From: Desulfobacterales bacterium
GTDB lineage: Bacteria > Desulfobacterota > DSM-4660 > Desulfatiglandales > B25-G16
DNA: 11,309 nt
Reading direction: 5' to 3'
Assembly: GCA_013375385.1 (NCBI GenBank)
Contig: JABXJY010000061.1
Span: 1 to 11,309, forward strand
Shown piece by piece: positions 1 through 6,785 of the stretch. The stretch's first letter is position 1, and every line of letters starts with the position of its first letter. The position numbers and the translations under genes are program-made. The notes beneath the pieces were generated by a model. That model did not search any database. It saw nothing but the letters and a program-made list of their open reading frames with translations, and was not told the origin of the DNA.

Positions 1-1202
1 ATGTCCGGAATCCTTTGATTGTTTTGAGGGAGATGAGCCGGAAGTTCAAACCGGTGGTTGTAAATGATCTGCCCCCTTTTCAAGGAGGCTTTGTGGGATA
101 TTTCAATTACGATCTGGTCAGGAAATGGGAATATCTTCCCGGGATTTTCCCTGAATGCGCGAATACGCCCGAGTCTCTCTTTACATTTACCAGTCGCCTG
201 ATCATTTTCGACCATCTGACCCACGAGATCAAGGTAGTCGCCTTTGCCCATGTGCGAGAACATGACAATTTGAAAGAGGTCTATGACTCGGCATGTCAGG
301 GCGTAGATCAGACCATTGGTGAACTGCAAAGCCCTCTGTCTTCCGCTTCAGGGGGGGATCCATTCTCCTCCTCCGATCTTGAGGCCAATTTCAAGAGAAA
401 GGACTTTGAGGATGTAGTCCGAAAGGCCAAAGATTACATCGTTGCAGGTGATATCATTCAGGTGGTCCTCTCCCAGAGATTCTCAGGGGATGTGTCCGGT
501 GATGATTTCATCCTTTACCGGAATCTGAGGAGCATCAATCCATCTCCCTATATGTTCTATCTCAATTTTGGAGAGATAAGGTTGATAGGGTCCTCTCCTG
601 AAATCCTTGTCCGTCTGACGGATACAAAGATAGAGCTTCGGCCAATCGCAGGCACCCGGCCAAGGGGGGAAACCCCTGAAGAAGATCAGTTCCTGGAAGA
701 GGAACTCATGGCAGATCCCAAGGAGCGGGCCGAGCATATCATGTTGGTCGATCTGGGGAGAAACGATGTGGGAAAGGTAGCCATCTCGGGCTCTGTCACT
801 GTGCCTCGGCTTATGGAGGTAGAGAGGTATTCCCATGTGATGCATATTGTTTCAAGGGTAGAAGGGCTATTGAAACCGGAGATGGATGGATTCGACCTGT
901 TTATGGCCGCCTTTCCTGCCGGCACCCTTAGCGGCGCACCAAAGATCAGGGCCATGGAAATCATCTGCGAACTAGAACCATCCCCGAGGGGTCCCTATGG
1001 CGGGGCCGTGGGCTATTTCGCTTTTAACGGTAACATGGACTTCTGCATCACCATTCGCACCATCACTATTGTAAAAAACAGACTCTCTATACAGGTGGGG
1101 GCAGGCATTGTGTACGACTCCTCTCCTGAGGGAGAGTACCAGGAAACCTTAAGAAAGGCCGCTGCCATGTTCAAGGCTATTGAAAGGGCTAATAAAAGAT
1201 GA
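1..1202 (+). CDS. trpE: Anthranilate synthase component I, 5' partial
   Basis: Chorismate-binding large subunit of anthranilate synthase. With TrpG it converts chorismate and glutamine (or ammonia) to anthranilate, the first committed step to tryptophan. The frame is open to the left edge (codons from position 3 read VRNPLIVLRE), so a TTG at 15 is not taken as the start. About 400 residues are visible against roughly 490-500 for the family, so about the first 100, including the usual N-terminal feedback-site segment, lie outside. Visible family motifs are IIQVVLSQRF, NPSPYMFYL, GSSPEILVR, PIAGTRPRG, DLGRNDVGKV, SHVMHIVS, AFPAGTLSGAPK (about 910-944) and GAGIVYDSSPE, all characteristic of the chorismate-binding domain. 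No key residue is missing in the visible part. The TGA stop overlaps the trpG ATG (ATGA, 1199-1202), implying translational coupling and balanced TrpE:TrpG synthesis. PabB is the nearest alternative, but the position heading a complete trp operon argues for TrpE. Confidence 0.97.
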   Translation, partial: VRNPLIVLREMSRKFKPVVVNDLPPFQGGFVGYFNYDLVRKWEYLPGIFPECANTPESLFTFTSRLIIFDHLTHEIKVVAFAHVREHDNLKEVYDSACQGVDQTIGELQSPLSSASGGDPFSSSDLEANFKRKDFEDVVRKAKDYIVAGDIIQVVLSQRFSGDVSGDDFILYRNLRSINPSPYMFYLNFGEIRLIGSSPEILVRLTDTKIELRPIAGTRPRGETPEEDQFLEEELMADPKERAEHIMLVDLGRNDVGKVAISGSVTVPRLMEVERYSHVMHIVSRVEGLLKPEMDGFDLFMAAFPAGTLSGAPKIRAMEIICELEPSPRGPYGGAVGYFAFNGNMDFCITIRTITIVKNRLSIQVGAGIVYDSSPEGEYQETLRKAAAMFKAIERANKR

Positions 1203-1762
1203 TTCTGATGATCGATAACTATGACTCCTTCACCTACAATCTGGTCCAGATGCTACAGGTAATCGGAGAGAGCGTTCACGTTTTGCGAAACGATCGAATA
1301 GATCTCGCCGGGATGGGAAATCTGAGGCCCTCTTCACTTGTCATTTCACCTGGGCCCGGTACCCCGACCCAGGCCGGTATCTCTGTGGAGGCCATTGTTC
1401 ATTTTGGGCCCAGAATCCCTGTGCTGGGTGTTTGCCTGGGACATCAGTCTATCGCCGCAGCCTTTGGAGGTAAGGTGGTTCGGGCTAGCAGGATCATGCA
1501 CGGGAAGATCTCTCTGATCTGTCACGACGGCCAAACCATTTACGACGGTGTCCCAAATCTATTTGAGGCCACCCGTTATCATTCGCTGATCGTGGACATG
1601 GACTCACTGCCGGACTGCCTGGAGATAAGCGCATGGACCGACGAAGGGGAAATCATGGGTCTGAGACACCGTAAATATAGGATCGAAGGGGTTCAATTTC
1701 ATCCGGAATCGATTTTAACGGATACCGGTAGCCATATTATCAGGAATTTCATCCATCTTTAA
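1199..1762 (+). CDS. trpG: Anthranilate synthase component II, glutamine amidotransferase
   Basis: Class I glutamine amidotransferase subunit that hydrolyses glutamine and passes ammonia to TrpE. It has 187 residues, normal for a free-standing TrpG (about 185-200). The N-terminus MILMIDNYDSFTYNL is the family signature. The oxyanion-region motif SPGPGTP lies at residues 50-56. The nucleophile Cys79 sits in GVCLGHQ. The catalytic His168 and Glu170 sit in QFHPES near the C-terminus. The triad is therefore complete. The start ATG overlaps the trpE stop by 4 nt. The gene is not fused to trpD, unlike in some enterobacteria. PabA (aminodeoxychorismate synthase) is hard to separate from TrpG by sequence, and in some bacteria one protein serves both enzymes. 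The operon position makes TrpG the main role. Confidence 0.96.
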   Translation: MILMIDNYDSFTYNLVQMLQVIGESVHVLRNDRIDLAGMGNLRPSSLVISPGPGTPTQAGISVEAIVHFGPRIPVLGVCLGHQSIAAAFGGKVVRASRIMHGKISLICHDGQTIYDGVPNLFEATRYHSLIVDMDSLPDCLEISAWTDEGEIMGLRHRKYRIEGVQFHPESILTDTGSHIIRNFIHL

Positions 1763-1767
1763 TTAAT

Positions 1768-1773
1768 AGGAGG
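1768..1773 (+). promoter_or_regulatory. Strong Shine-Dalgarno of trpD
   Basis: AGGAGG seven nucleotides before the trpD ATG at 1781. It lies in the 18-nt gap after the trpG TAA and fixes the trpD start. Confidence 0.85.
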
Positions 1774-1780
1774 CTGAATC

Positions 1781-2962
1781 ATGATTAAAGAGGCTATTGC
1801 AAAGGTGGTCACAGGGCATGACCTTAAAGAACAGGAGATGGAAGTGGTGATGGAAGAGATTATGACCGGCAGGGCAACGCCTGCCCAGATCGGTTCATTC
1901 ATCACAGCCTTGAGGATAAAGGGAGAAACGGTGAATGAAATTGTAGGGGCTGCCAGGGTAATGAGGGCCAAGGCTACACGCATCTGCCTCAACAATCATA
2001 TGGTAAACCCCGTTAGAAGTTCTGAAAAAGGATTTAGATCCCTCCCAAACCATTCGTCCAGAAAAACTTCACATCCGACTTCAAGTTCGGAAGTTTCTAA
2101 CGGGGTAAACATTGATCGGGATGAGATCAATGTAGAAGACGAAACCATTCTGGATACCTGTGGGACAGGGGGAGATGGTACCAGCACCTTTAATGTCTCC
2201 ACCGCTACCGCATTTGTTGCTGCCGGTGCCGGGGTTAAGGTGGCAAAACATGGGAACCGTGCCGTCTCGAGCCGGTGCGGAAGTGCGGATGTGCTGGAGA
2301 ATCTGGGCGTTAGACTGGATATCAACCACTCCAGTGTGGAAAGCTGCATCCGGGAGGTGGGGATGGGTTTTCTCTATGCCCCTCTGTTTCATGGGGCCAT
2401 GAAATACGCCGCCGGGCCCAGGCGGGAGATAGGGCTCAGAACCATTTTTAACCTCCTTGGTCCCTTGACCAACCCGGCCGGGGCTACTGCCCAGGTCCTG
2501 GGCGTCTATGCCCCGGATCTTACCGAAAAAATAGCCAATGTACTTGGCAGACTTGGTACCAAGGAGGCCTTTGTAGTATGTGGTGAGGGGACCTTTGACG
2601 AGATAAGCATCTGCGGACCGACCAGGGTTTCACGCCTGAAGGACGGCAATGTGAGTACCTTTACCATGACACCGGAAGAGTATGGTTTCAAAAGAGCAAC
2701 TCCGGAGGCCATTAAAGGCGGGAATGCTCGAGAGAATGCCCACATTATCCTGGAAATCCTGGATGGAGACAAGGGGGCGAAGAGGGATATGGTCCTGCTC
2801 AATGCGGCAGCTGCCTTTGTGGCAGCAGGTCTTGATGGCGACTTCAAAGAAGGTATCGAAAGGGCGAAGGATTCCATCGATTCTGGCCGAGCCAGGGAAA
2901 AACTCGACTCCCTCATCAGCTTTACACAGCAATGCAGAGCTATGGTCCGCAAAGAGCTGTAA
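1781..2962 (+). CDS. trpD: Anthranilate phosphoribosyltransferase with 34-residue insertion
   Basis: Transfers the phosphoribosyl group of PRPP to anthranilate (second step). It has 393 residues, longer than the usual 335-360. N-terminal helical domain residues include ITALRIKGETVNEI and GAARVMRAKATR. The PRPP loop DTCGTGGDG starts at residue 125. Further family motifs are NVSTATAFVAAGAGVKVAKHGNRAVSS, split in the text here only for length, then YAAGPRREIGLRTIFN and LLGPLTNPAG. The excess length is one block, residues about 75-108 (DNA 2003-2104). The block is Ser-rich and hydrophilic, starts VNPVRSSEKGFRS, and is encoded by a palindromic element annotated separately. Removing it joins NNHM to VNIDRDEINVE, which reads as normal TrpD and gives 359 residues. 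The insert lies about 17 residues before the PRPP loop, in a stretch of variable length in the family, so the enzyme may well stay active. All catalytic motifs are intact. An 11-nt gap separates it from trpC. Confidence 0.95.
   Translation: MIKEAIAKVVTGHDLKEQEMEVVMEEIMTGRATPAQIGSFITALRIKGETVNEIVGAARVMRAKATRICLNNHMVNPVRSSEKGFRSLPNHSSRKTSHPTSSSEVSNGVNIDRDEINVEDETILDTCGTGGDGTSTFNVSTATAFVAAGAGVKVAKHGNRAVSSRCGSADVLENLGVRLDINHSSVESCIREVGMGFLYAPLFHGAMKYAAGPRREIGLRTIFNLLGPLTNPAGATAQVLGVYAPDLTEKIANVLGRLGTKEAFVVCGEGTFDEISICGPTRVSRLKDGNVSTFTMTPEEYGFKRATPEAIKGGNARENAHIILEILDGDKGAKRDMVLLNAAAAFVAAGLDGDFKEGIERAKDSIDSGRAREKLDSLISFTQQCRAMVRKEL
2002..2110. repeat. In-frame palindromic repeat element inserted in trpD
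   Basis: A perfect 12-bp inverted repeat, ACCCCGTTAGAA at 2007-2018 and TTCTAACGGGGT at 2095-2106, bounds the element. The pairing extends inwards imperfectly (GTTCTGAA opposite TTCGGAAGT, with one offset). A 7-bp direct repeat GGTAAAC (2002-2008 and 2104-2110) flanks it like a target-site duplication. The distance between the direct repeats is exactly 102 bp, or 34 codons, so the reading frame of trpD is kept, with no stop inside. The layout resembles Rickettsia palindromic elements, which also add in-frame peptide segments to proteins. No relation to those is claimed. There is no transposase, so it would be a non-autonomous element. Its exact ends are ambiguous within the 7-bp repeat. Confidence 0.85.
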
Positions 2963-2967
2963 GGAGG
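2961..2967 (+). promoter_or_regulatory. Shine-Dalgarno deciding a GTG start for trpC
   Basis: AAGGAGG begins inside the trpD TAA stop and ends 6 nt before GTG at 2974. This favours GTG 2974 over the in-frame upstream ATG at 2932, which lies in trpD and has no such site, and over ATG 2989. Confidence 0.8.
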
Positions 2968-2973
2968 TTTCCT

Positions 2974-3771
2974 GTGAATTCTCGATTAATGGAGATACTG
3001 GACGAGAAACGGAGAGAAGTCGACAGGCTAAGAAAAAGAGGAGTGCCAACTGATGGATGCAATAACGTACCCCCTATCCGTGATTTTAAGGGTGCGATCT
3101 CCGTGCCGAAAAAGATTGGCCTGATTGCCGAGATAAAGTTTGCCTCCCCCTCGGCCGGTATTATCCGTGAAAAGACAGATCCCCTGACCATTGGTCAGAT
3201 GTTTGAAGAGGCCGGGGCAGCGGCAATCTCACTCCTGACCGATAAGAGGTTTTTCAGAGGAGATCTCAACCATCTCCCACGACTGAAAAAGGGAGTATCT
3301 TTACCGATATTGCGCAAGGACTTTATCCTTGATGGGATCCAGGTGATAGAATCGTTCTCATACGGGGCTGATGCCATTCTCCTGATAACCCGTATCTTAT
3401 CACGGCAACAGTTAAAGGAATTGCTGGATGCCTGTGAAGAGCTCGGACTGGCTGCCCTGACCGAGGTCCATGACAGGGACGATCTCAAAAGGGCTCTTGA
3501 GTGCGGGGCTGAGATCATAGGTATCAATAACCGGAATCTGGATACCCTTGAAGTCGATCTCAATACCAGCCTTAAACTGGCTCCACTGGTGCCGGATAGG
3601 CATATCGTCGTTAGCGAAAGCGGGATCGAGAACGGGAGGGATATCCGGGTATTGATGAGGGGTGGTGTTCGGGCCGTTCTGGTGGGAAGCGTAATCATGA
3701 AGAGTGATGATGTGGCGGGTAAGGTAAGGGAGCTGGTTTGGGCAGGAAGGATACGAGATGGTAAGGGTTAA
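2974..3771 (+). CDS. trpC: Indole-3-glycerol phosphate synthase
   Basis: Closes the indole ring by converting 1-(2-carboxyphenylamino)-1-deoxyribulose 5-phosphate to indole-3-glycerol phosphate, with loss of CO2 and water. It has 265 residues from the GTG start, the usual size for a single-domain TrpC (about 255-270) not fused to TrpF. It is a TIM-barrel protein. Visible motifs are LIAEIKFASPSAG (catalytic Lys in EIK, usually EVKRASPSKG), LTDKRFFRGDL, LRKDFILDGIQV, YGADAILLI, LTEVHDRDDL, IGINNRNLDTLEVD and VVSESGI. All expected catalytic Lys and Glu positions appear present. The conserved Arg/Lys after EIK is Phe here, a modest deviation. The gene overlaps trpF by 14 nt. Confidence 0.95.
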   Translation: MNSRLMEILDEKRREVDRLRKRGVPTDGCNNVPPIRDFKGAISVPKKIGLIAEIKFASPSAGIIREKTDPLTIGQMFEEAGAAAISLLTDKRFFRGDLNHLPRLKKGVSLPILRKDFILDGIQVIESFSYGADAILLITRILSRQQLKELLDACEELGLAALTEVHDRDDLKRALECGAEIIGINNRNLDTLEVDLNTSLKLAPLVPDRHIVVSESGIENGRDIRVLMRGGVRAVLVGSVIMKSDDVAGKVRELVWAGRIRDGKG

Positions 3772-4399
3772 GATCTGCGGCATAACAAATTATCAGGATG
3801 CCTCCCTTGCCGTAGAAGTCGGGGCTCACGCCATCGGTTTCATTTTTGCCCCCAGCCCCAGACAGATTACCCCTGAAAAGGCATGCGATATTATCCGTGC
3901 TATTCCGCCCTTTGTGCAGACGGTGGGAGTCTTTGTTGACGAGCGCCCGGCCACAATAAGGCAGATCATACAGTTCTGCGGTCTCGATCTGGTTCAACTC
4001 CATGGAGATGAATCCCCGGCTATGTGCCATGGACTGATGCCCCATACGATCAAGGTATTTCGCCTGAAGGACGAATCGGGCCTTCAGTCGATCAAACCGT
4101 ATTACGGAAAGGTTAGGGCCCTGCTCTTAGACACCGACTCAGAGACAAGAAGGGGGGGAACAGGGGAGACCTTTGACTGGGGCCTCGCCATAAAGGCCAA
4201 AGAATTTGAAATACCTACTATCCTATCAGGAGGGCTCAATCCAGACAATATCTCTCAAGCCATCTCCCTCGTAAAACCGTATGCCGTGGATGTGAACAGC
4301 GGCATTGAAGACAGGCCTGGAAAGAAAAATGTTTCTCTGATGAAGGAACTGATGGGAAGGATAAGGAAGATTAAGGGTGAGACAGATGTTGATGCCTGA
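3758..4399 (+). CDS. trpF: Phosphoribosylanthranilate isomerase
   Basis: Amadori isomerase that converts N-(5-phosphoribosyl)anthranilate to CdRP, the substrate of TrpC. It has 213 residues, normal for monofunctional TrpF. The N-terminal VRVKICGITNYQDA contains the catalytic Cys of the KICG motif. GAHAIGFIFAPSPRQI, VGVFVD and VQLHGDES follow. The catalytic Asp is expected in ALLLDTDSE (about 4127-4143), which leads into a GGTGETFDW phosphate-binding stretch. ILSGGLNPDNI and VDVNSGIEDRPGKKN complete the second phosphate-binding half. Its ATG lies 14 nt inside the end of trpC, and its own end overlaps trpB by about 14 nt, so the three are probably translationally coupled. Confidence 0.96.
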   Translation: MVRVKICGITNYQDASLAVEVGAHAIGFIFAPSPRQITPEKACDIIRAIPPFVQTVGVFVDERPATIRQIIQFCGLDLVQLHGDESPAMCHGLMPHTIKVFRLKDESGLQSIKPYYGKVRALLLDTDSETRRGGTGETFDWGLAIKAKEFEIPTILSGGLNPDNISQAISLVKPYAVDVNSGIEDRPGKKNVSLMKELMGRIRKIKGETDVDA

Positions 4400-5579
4400 T
4401 AAGAGAGGATATTTCGGCCGGTATGGAGGGAGATTTGTACCGGAAATGCTTATGATCCCGCTCAGGGAGTTGGAGACAGCCTTCCGAGCAGCCATACGTG
4501 ACAAGGATTTCAGGTCGAAGTTGGCCTATTATCTTAAGTACTATGTAGGGCGGCCTACCCCACTCTATCTGGCAGAGCGCCTGAGCCGGCGTATGGGCGG
4601 GGCAAGGATCTACCTGAAAAGAGAGGATCTCAATCACACCGGGGCCCACAAGATCAATAACACCCTGGCCCAGGTTCTCCTGGCCGAGAGGATGGGGAAA
4701 AGCCGGATTATTGCCGAGACCGGGGCAGGGCAGCACGGCGTGGCCACCGCCACTGCTGCGGCCCTTTTCAACCTTGAGTGCCACATATACATGGGCGAGG
4801 AGGATATGCGCAGGCAGGCTATGAATGTTTTTCGCATGAATCTTCTCGGGGCCGATGTGACCCCTGTCAGGCAGGGTAGTCGAACCTTGAAGGATGCCAT
4901 AAACGAGGCGATCAGGGACTGGGTGACCAATGTCAAAAATACCTATTATGTAATAGGATCGGTTGTCGGCCCCTCTCCCTATCCCATGATGGTGAGAGAA
5001 TTCCAGTCCGTGATAGGCCAGGAGGCCCGGCGGCAAATCAAACGGGCAGAAGGTCGCCTTCCCGATACCATTGTGGCCTGTGTGGGTGGGGGGAGCAATG
5101 CCCTGGGCATATTCTATCCCTTTCGCGGTGATGACGTAAGATTGATAGGGGTAGAGGCAGCCGGTCTTGGTCTGGATACCGGTAAACATTCGGCCACCCT
5201 TTCGGCTGGGAGCCCGGGCATTCTGCACGGAGCCTTGAGCTATCTTTTGCAGACCCGGGAGGGACAGATCAGGGAGACTCATTCAATTGCCCCTGGCCTC
5301 GACTATCCTGGTGTGGGTCCAGAGCATGCCTTTTTTAAGGACAATGGCCGAGCTACCTATGTGTCGGTAACTGACGACGAGGCCCTCAAGGGGTTCAGAA
5401 TCCTTTCAGAGACAGAGGGGATCATCCCGGCCTTAGAGAGTGCCCACGCCGTGGCCTATGCGGCCAAGATAGCGACAAAGATGGCCTCTGATCAAATTAT
5501 CGTTATCAATCTCTCCGGCAGGGGTGATAAGGATGTGGCCATCATGGCCGAAAGGGGGAAGGGGGGTAAGGTCTGTTAA
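4386..5579 (+). CDS. trpB: Tryptophan synthase beta chain
   Basis: PLP-dependent subunit that condenses indole (channelled from TrpA) with serine to give tryptophan. It has 397 residues, the usual length of the TrpB1 type that partners TrpA. GYFGRYGGRFVPE near the N-terminus is the family signature. The PLP lysine is Lys89 in HTGAHKINN. The catalytic Glu111 is in AETGAGQHGVA. The phosphate-binding loop is GGGSNA. SGRGDKD near the C-terminus carries the Ser that contacts the pyridine nitrogen. ATG 4386 is preferred because AAGGGTG (4373-4379) lies 6 nt before it. GTG 4377 and ATG 4392 are in-frame alternatives. It overlaps the end of trpF by 14 nt and ends 4 nt before trpA. Confidence 0.96.
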   Translation: MLMPDKRGYFGRYGGRFVPEMLMIPLRELETAFRAAIRDKDFRSKLAYYLKYYVGRPTPLYLAERLSRRMGGARIYLKREDLNHTGAHKINNTLAQVLLAERMGKSRIIAETGAGQHGVATATAAALFNLECHIYMGEEDMRRQAMNVFRMNLLGADVTPVRQGSRTLKDAINEAIRDWVTNVKNTYYVIGSVVGPSPYPMMVREFQSVIGQEARRQIKRAEGRLPDTIVACVGGGSNALGIFYPFRGDDVRLIGVEAAGLGLDTGKHSATLSAGSPGILHGALSYLLQTREGQIRETHSIAPGLDYPGVGPEHAFFKDNGRATYVSVTDDEALKGFRILSETEGIIPALESAHAVAYAAKIATKMASDQIIVINLSGRGDKDVAIMAERGKGGKVC

Positions 5580-5583
5580 GAGG

Positions 5584-6390
5584 ATGAACAGGATAGATCT
5601 GCTCTTCAAGAGGTTGAAAAGGGAGGGGAAAAAGGCCCTGATCCCCTTTATTACCGCTGGTGATCCAGATCTGGGCACCACCAGGGATCTGGTTTTTGCA
5701 CTCGAGGAATGCGGTGCCCATATTATCGAATTGGGTGTCCCCTTCTCCGATCCCTTAGCTGACGGGCCTGTTATTCAAGCCGCTTCACTCAGGGCATTGA
5801 GGCAGGGCACGGATCTCAAAAAAATCCTCGTATTGGTAGAGGAAATCAGACGGGGGACTGATATCGCCCTTATCCTGATGACCTACTATAATCCAGTTTA
5901 TCGGTTCGGATTGGGCGAGTTGACCCTCCAGGCCTCAATGGCCGGGGTGGATGGCTTTATCATCCCGGATCTTCCCCCGGAAGAGGCTGCTGAATGGAGT
6001 GGGTTGGCCAGAGCGAATAATCTGGATGTCATCTTTCTTGTGGCGCCCAATACCCCTCTGTCTAGAGCAAGATCTGTTGCCCGAAAAACCAGTGGATTTC
6101 TGTATACTGTATCCGTTACAGGTATAACAGGGAAAAGAAAGGGGATTCCTGAGGGGTTGGCCGATTATCTCAAGATGTTGAGGACTGTGACCGATAAGCC
6201 CCTTGCCGTAGGATTCGGGATATCATCAGCATCCCAGGTAAAGGAGATAGGAGCCCTTTGTGAAGGAGTGATTATTGGCAGTGCATTGGTGGATTCTCTG
6301 GCACACTATGGGGACAAGAAAGATGCTTTTATCCACATAAGATCATTTGTTAGCTCTCTTGCAAAGGCCCTGACAGGGAATCACCCTTAA
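5584..6390 (+). CDS. trpA: Tryptophan synthase alpha chain
   Basis: Cleaves indole-3-glycerol phosphate to indole and glyceraldehyde 3-phosphate and passes indole through the tunnel to TrpB. It has 268 residues, the same length as the enterobacterial enzyme. The catalytic residues fall at the classical positions, Glu49 (IIELGVPFSDP) and Asp60 (ADGPVIQ). Other motifs are IPFITAGDPD, LMTYYNPVYRFG, DGFIIPDLPPEEA, FLVAPNTP, YTVSVTGITGKR, AVGFGIS and IIGSALVD. ATG 5584 is chosen because it gives the standard N-terminus. The frame is open further upstream into trpB but has no family similarity there. The site AAGAGG touches the start codon and is too close to be a normal ribosome binding site, so initiation probably depends on coupling to trpB, whose stop is 4 nt upstream. 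It is the last trp gene in this run. Confidence 0.96.
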   Translation: MNRIDLLFKRLKREGKKALIPFITAGDPDLGTTRDLVFALEECGAHIIELGVPFSDPLADGPVIQAASLRALRQGTDLKKILVLVEEIRRGTDIALILMTYYNPVYRFGLGELTLQASMAGVDGFIIPDLPPEEAAEWSGLARANNLDVIFLVAPNTPLSRARSVARKTSGFLYTVSVTGITGKRKGIPEGLADYLKMLRTVTDKPLAVGFGISSASQVKEIGALCEGVIIGSALVDSLAHYGDKKDAFIHIRSFVSSLAKALTGNHP

Positions 6391-6435
6391 AATGTCTTAA
6401 GGCCTTGTGCGTCGGCATAAGAAGATAGATCCGGA

Positions 6436-6474
6436 GATTCGAAGCATAAGGTCGAATCAGTTCAAAGATCTTTG
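6436..6474. repeat. Small inverted repeats after trpA
   Basis: GATTCGA (6436-6442) is complementary to TCGAATC (6452-6458) across a 9-nt loop. A 12-nt palindrome CAAAGATCTTTG follows at 6463-6474. No U-tract follows directly, so this is not called a terminator. A T-rich run begins only at about 6495. It may be an RNA end, a processing site or a protein site. The rest of 6391-6510 shows nothing recognisable. Confidence 0.35.
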
Positions 6475-6531
6475 CCTAAAATGAGCAGAGTGACCTTTTT
6501 ATGATTTTTCTTAAAGGAAGTTTAAAAAAGC

Positions 6532-6560
6532 TTGACAGATGAATTTTATTCTTTTATAAA
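6532..6560 (+). promoter_or_regulatory. Sigma-70 promoter of the cimA attenuator leader
   Basis: TTGACA (6532-6537), a 17-nt spacer, then TATAAA (6555-6560): a perfect -35, optimal spacing and a near-perfect -10. An A/T-rich stretch just upstream (about 6511-6530) could act as an UP element. Transcription would start at about 6566-6568, roughly 20 nt before the leader ATG, which separates cimA control from the trp operon. Confidence 0.85.
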
Positions 6561-6587
6561 GGCGCTCATGTTTAATCAAGGAATATA

Positions 6588-6707
6588 ATGAATTTCATGT
6601 TTCAAAACATTATCGGCATTATCGGGGCAACAGGGATAGTGATACGTTCCCTGTTGCTACTCCTCCTGGTGGGTAGCTTGAAACTACCGGGCCTGATGAT
6701 GACATAA
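6588..6707 (+). CDS. Branched-chain amino acid attenuator leader peptide (39 aa)
   Basis: A 39-codon ORF, ATG 6588 to TAA 6705-6707, preceded by AAGGA (6578-6582) with 5-nt spacing. It starts MNFMFQNIIGIIGATG, continues IVIRS, then has six consecutive Leu codons followed by Val, and ends GSLKLPGLMMT. Seventeen of 39 residues are Ile, Leu or Val (6 Ile, 9 Leu, 2 Val). Ile is clustered at residues 8-19 and Leu at 22-27. It sits between a strong promoter and a perfect terminator hairpin in front of cimA, exactly as leader peptides of ilv and leu attenuators do. The peptide itself probably has no function after translation; the stalling ribosome is the sensor. The Leu-rich block could by chance look like a membrane helix, but the surrounding RNA structures favour a leader. 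No homologue is named. Confidence 0.88.
   Translation: MNFMFQNIIGIIGATGIVIRSLLLLLLVGSLKLPGLMMT
6627..6657 (+). promoter_or_regulatory. Leader pause hairpin (1:2-type)
   Basis: A perfect 10-bp inverted repeat, GCAACAGGGA (6627-6636) with TCCCTGTTGC (6648-6657), loop 11 nt, lies across the Ile and Leu codons of the leader. It forms early in the transcript and could pause RNA polymerase so that transcription and translation of the leader stay in step, as in classical attenuators. Confidence 0.65.
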
Positions 6708-6746
6708 TGTTCTTGAAAAGATTCGCAAAACCCGTTATCAGGTCCG
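6688..6746 (+). promoter_or_regulatory. Antiterminator pairing of the cimA attenuator
   Basis: CGGGCCTGATGATG (6688-6701) can pair continuously over 14 bp (three G·U) with 6733-6746, which is most of the left arm plus the loop of the terminator. The two structures exclude each other. The upstream arm ends 3 nt before the leader stop codon, so a ribosome that reaches the stop covers it and the terminator forms. A ribosome held at the Ile or Leu codons leaves it free and the antiterminator forms. Confidence 0.75.
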
Positions 6747-6769
6747 CCTGATAACGGGTTTTTGGTTTT
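6727..6769 (+). terminator. Attenuator terminator before cimA
   Basis: Rho-independent hairpin with a perfect 16-bp stem: 6727-6742 (AAAACCCGTTATCAGG) pairs with 6747-6762, tetraloop TCCG, and T-rich tail TTTTT-GG-TTTT. It ends 17 nt before the cimA ATG, so termination here prevents cimA transcription. Confidence 0.92.
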
Positions 6770-6785
6770 AGAAGGGGGCAGGATT

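Noticed and set aside
1996..2402. Overlapping ORFs on either strand across the trpD insertion
   Set aside because: They are shadow frames of trpD. No family motifs and no ribosome sites. The insertion is explained by the palindromic element.
2932..2973. Upstream ATG (2932) as the trpC start, adding 14 residues
   Set aside because: It lies within trpD, has no ribosome site and adds residues not typical of TrpC. GTG 2974 has AAGGAGG at proper spacing.
4377..4385. GTG 4377 as the trpB start
   Set aside because: ATG 4386 has a better-placed AAGGGTG. The three extra residues have no family support, though the choice is not certain.
5524..5583. Upstream extension of trpA into trpB
   Set aside because: The translated 20 residues are Trp/Pro/Gly-rich shadow sequence of trpB. 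TrpA with ATG 5584 has the standard length and catalytic residue numbering.
6561..6769. T-box or metabolite riboswitch before cimA
   Set aside because: No T-box consensus was seen, and the translated leader rich in Ile and Leu with competing stems explains the region better.
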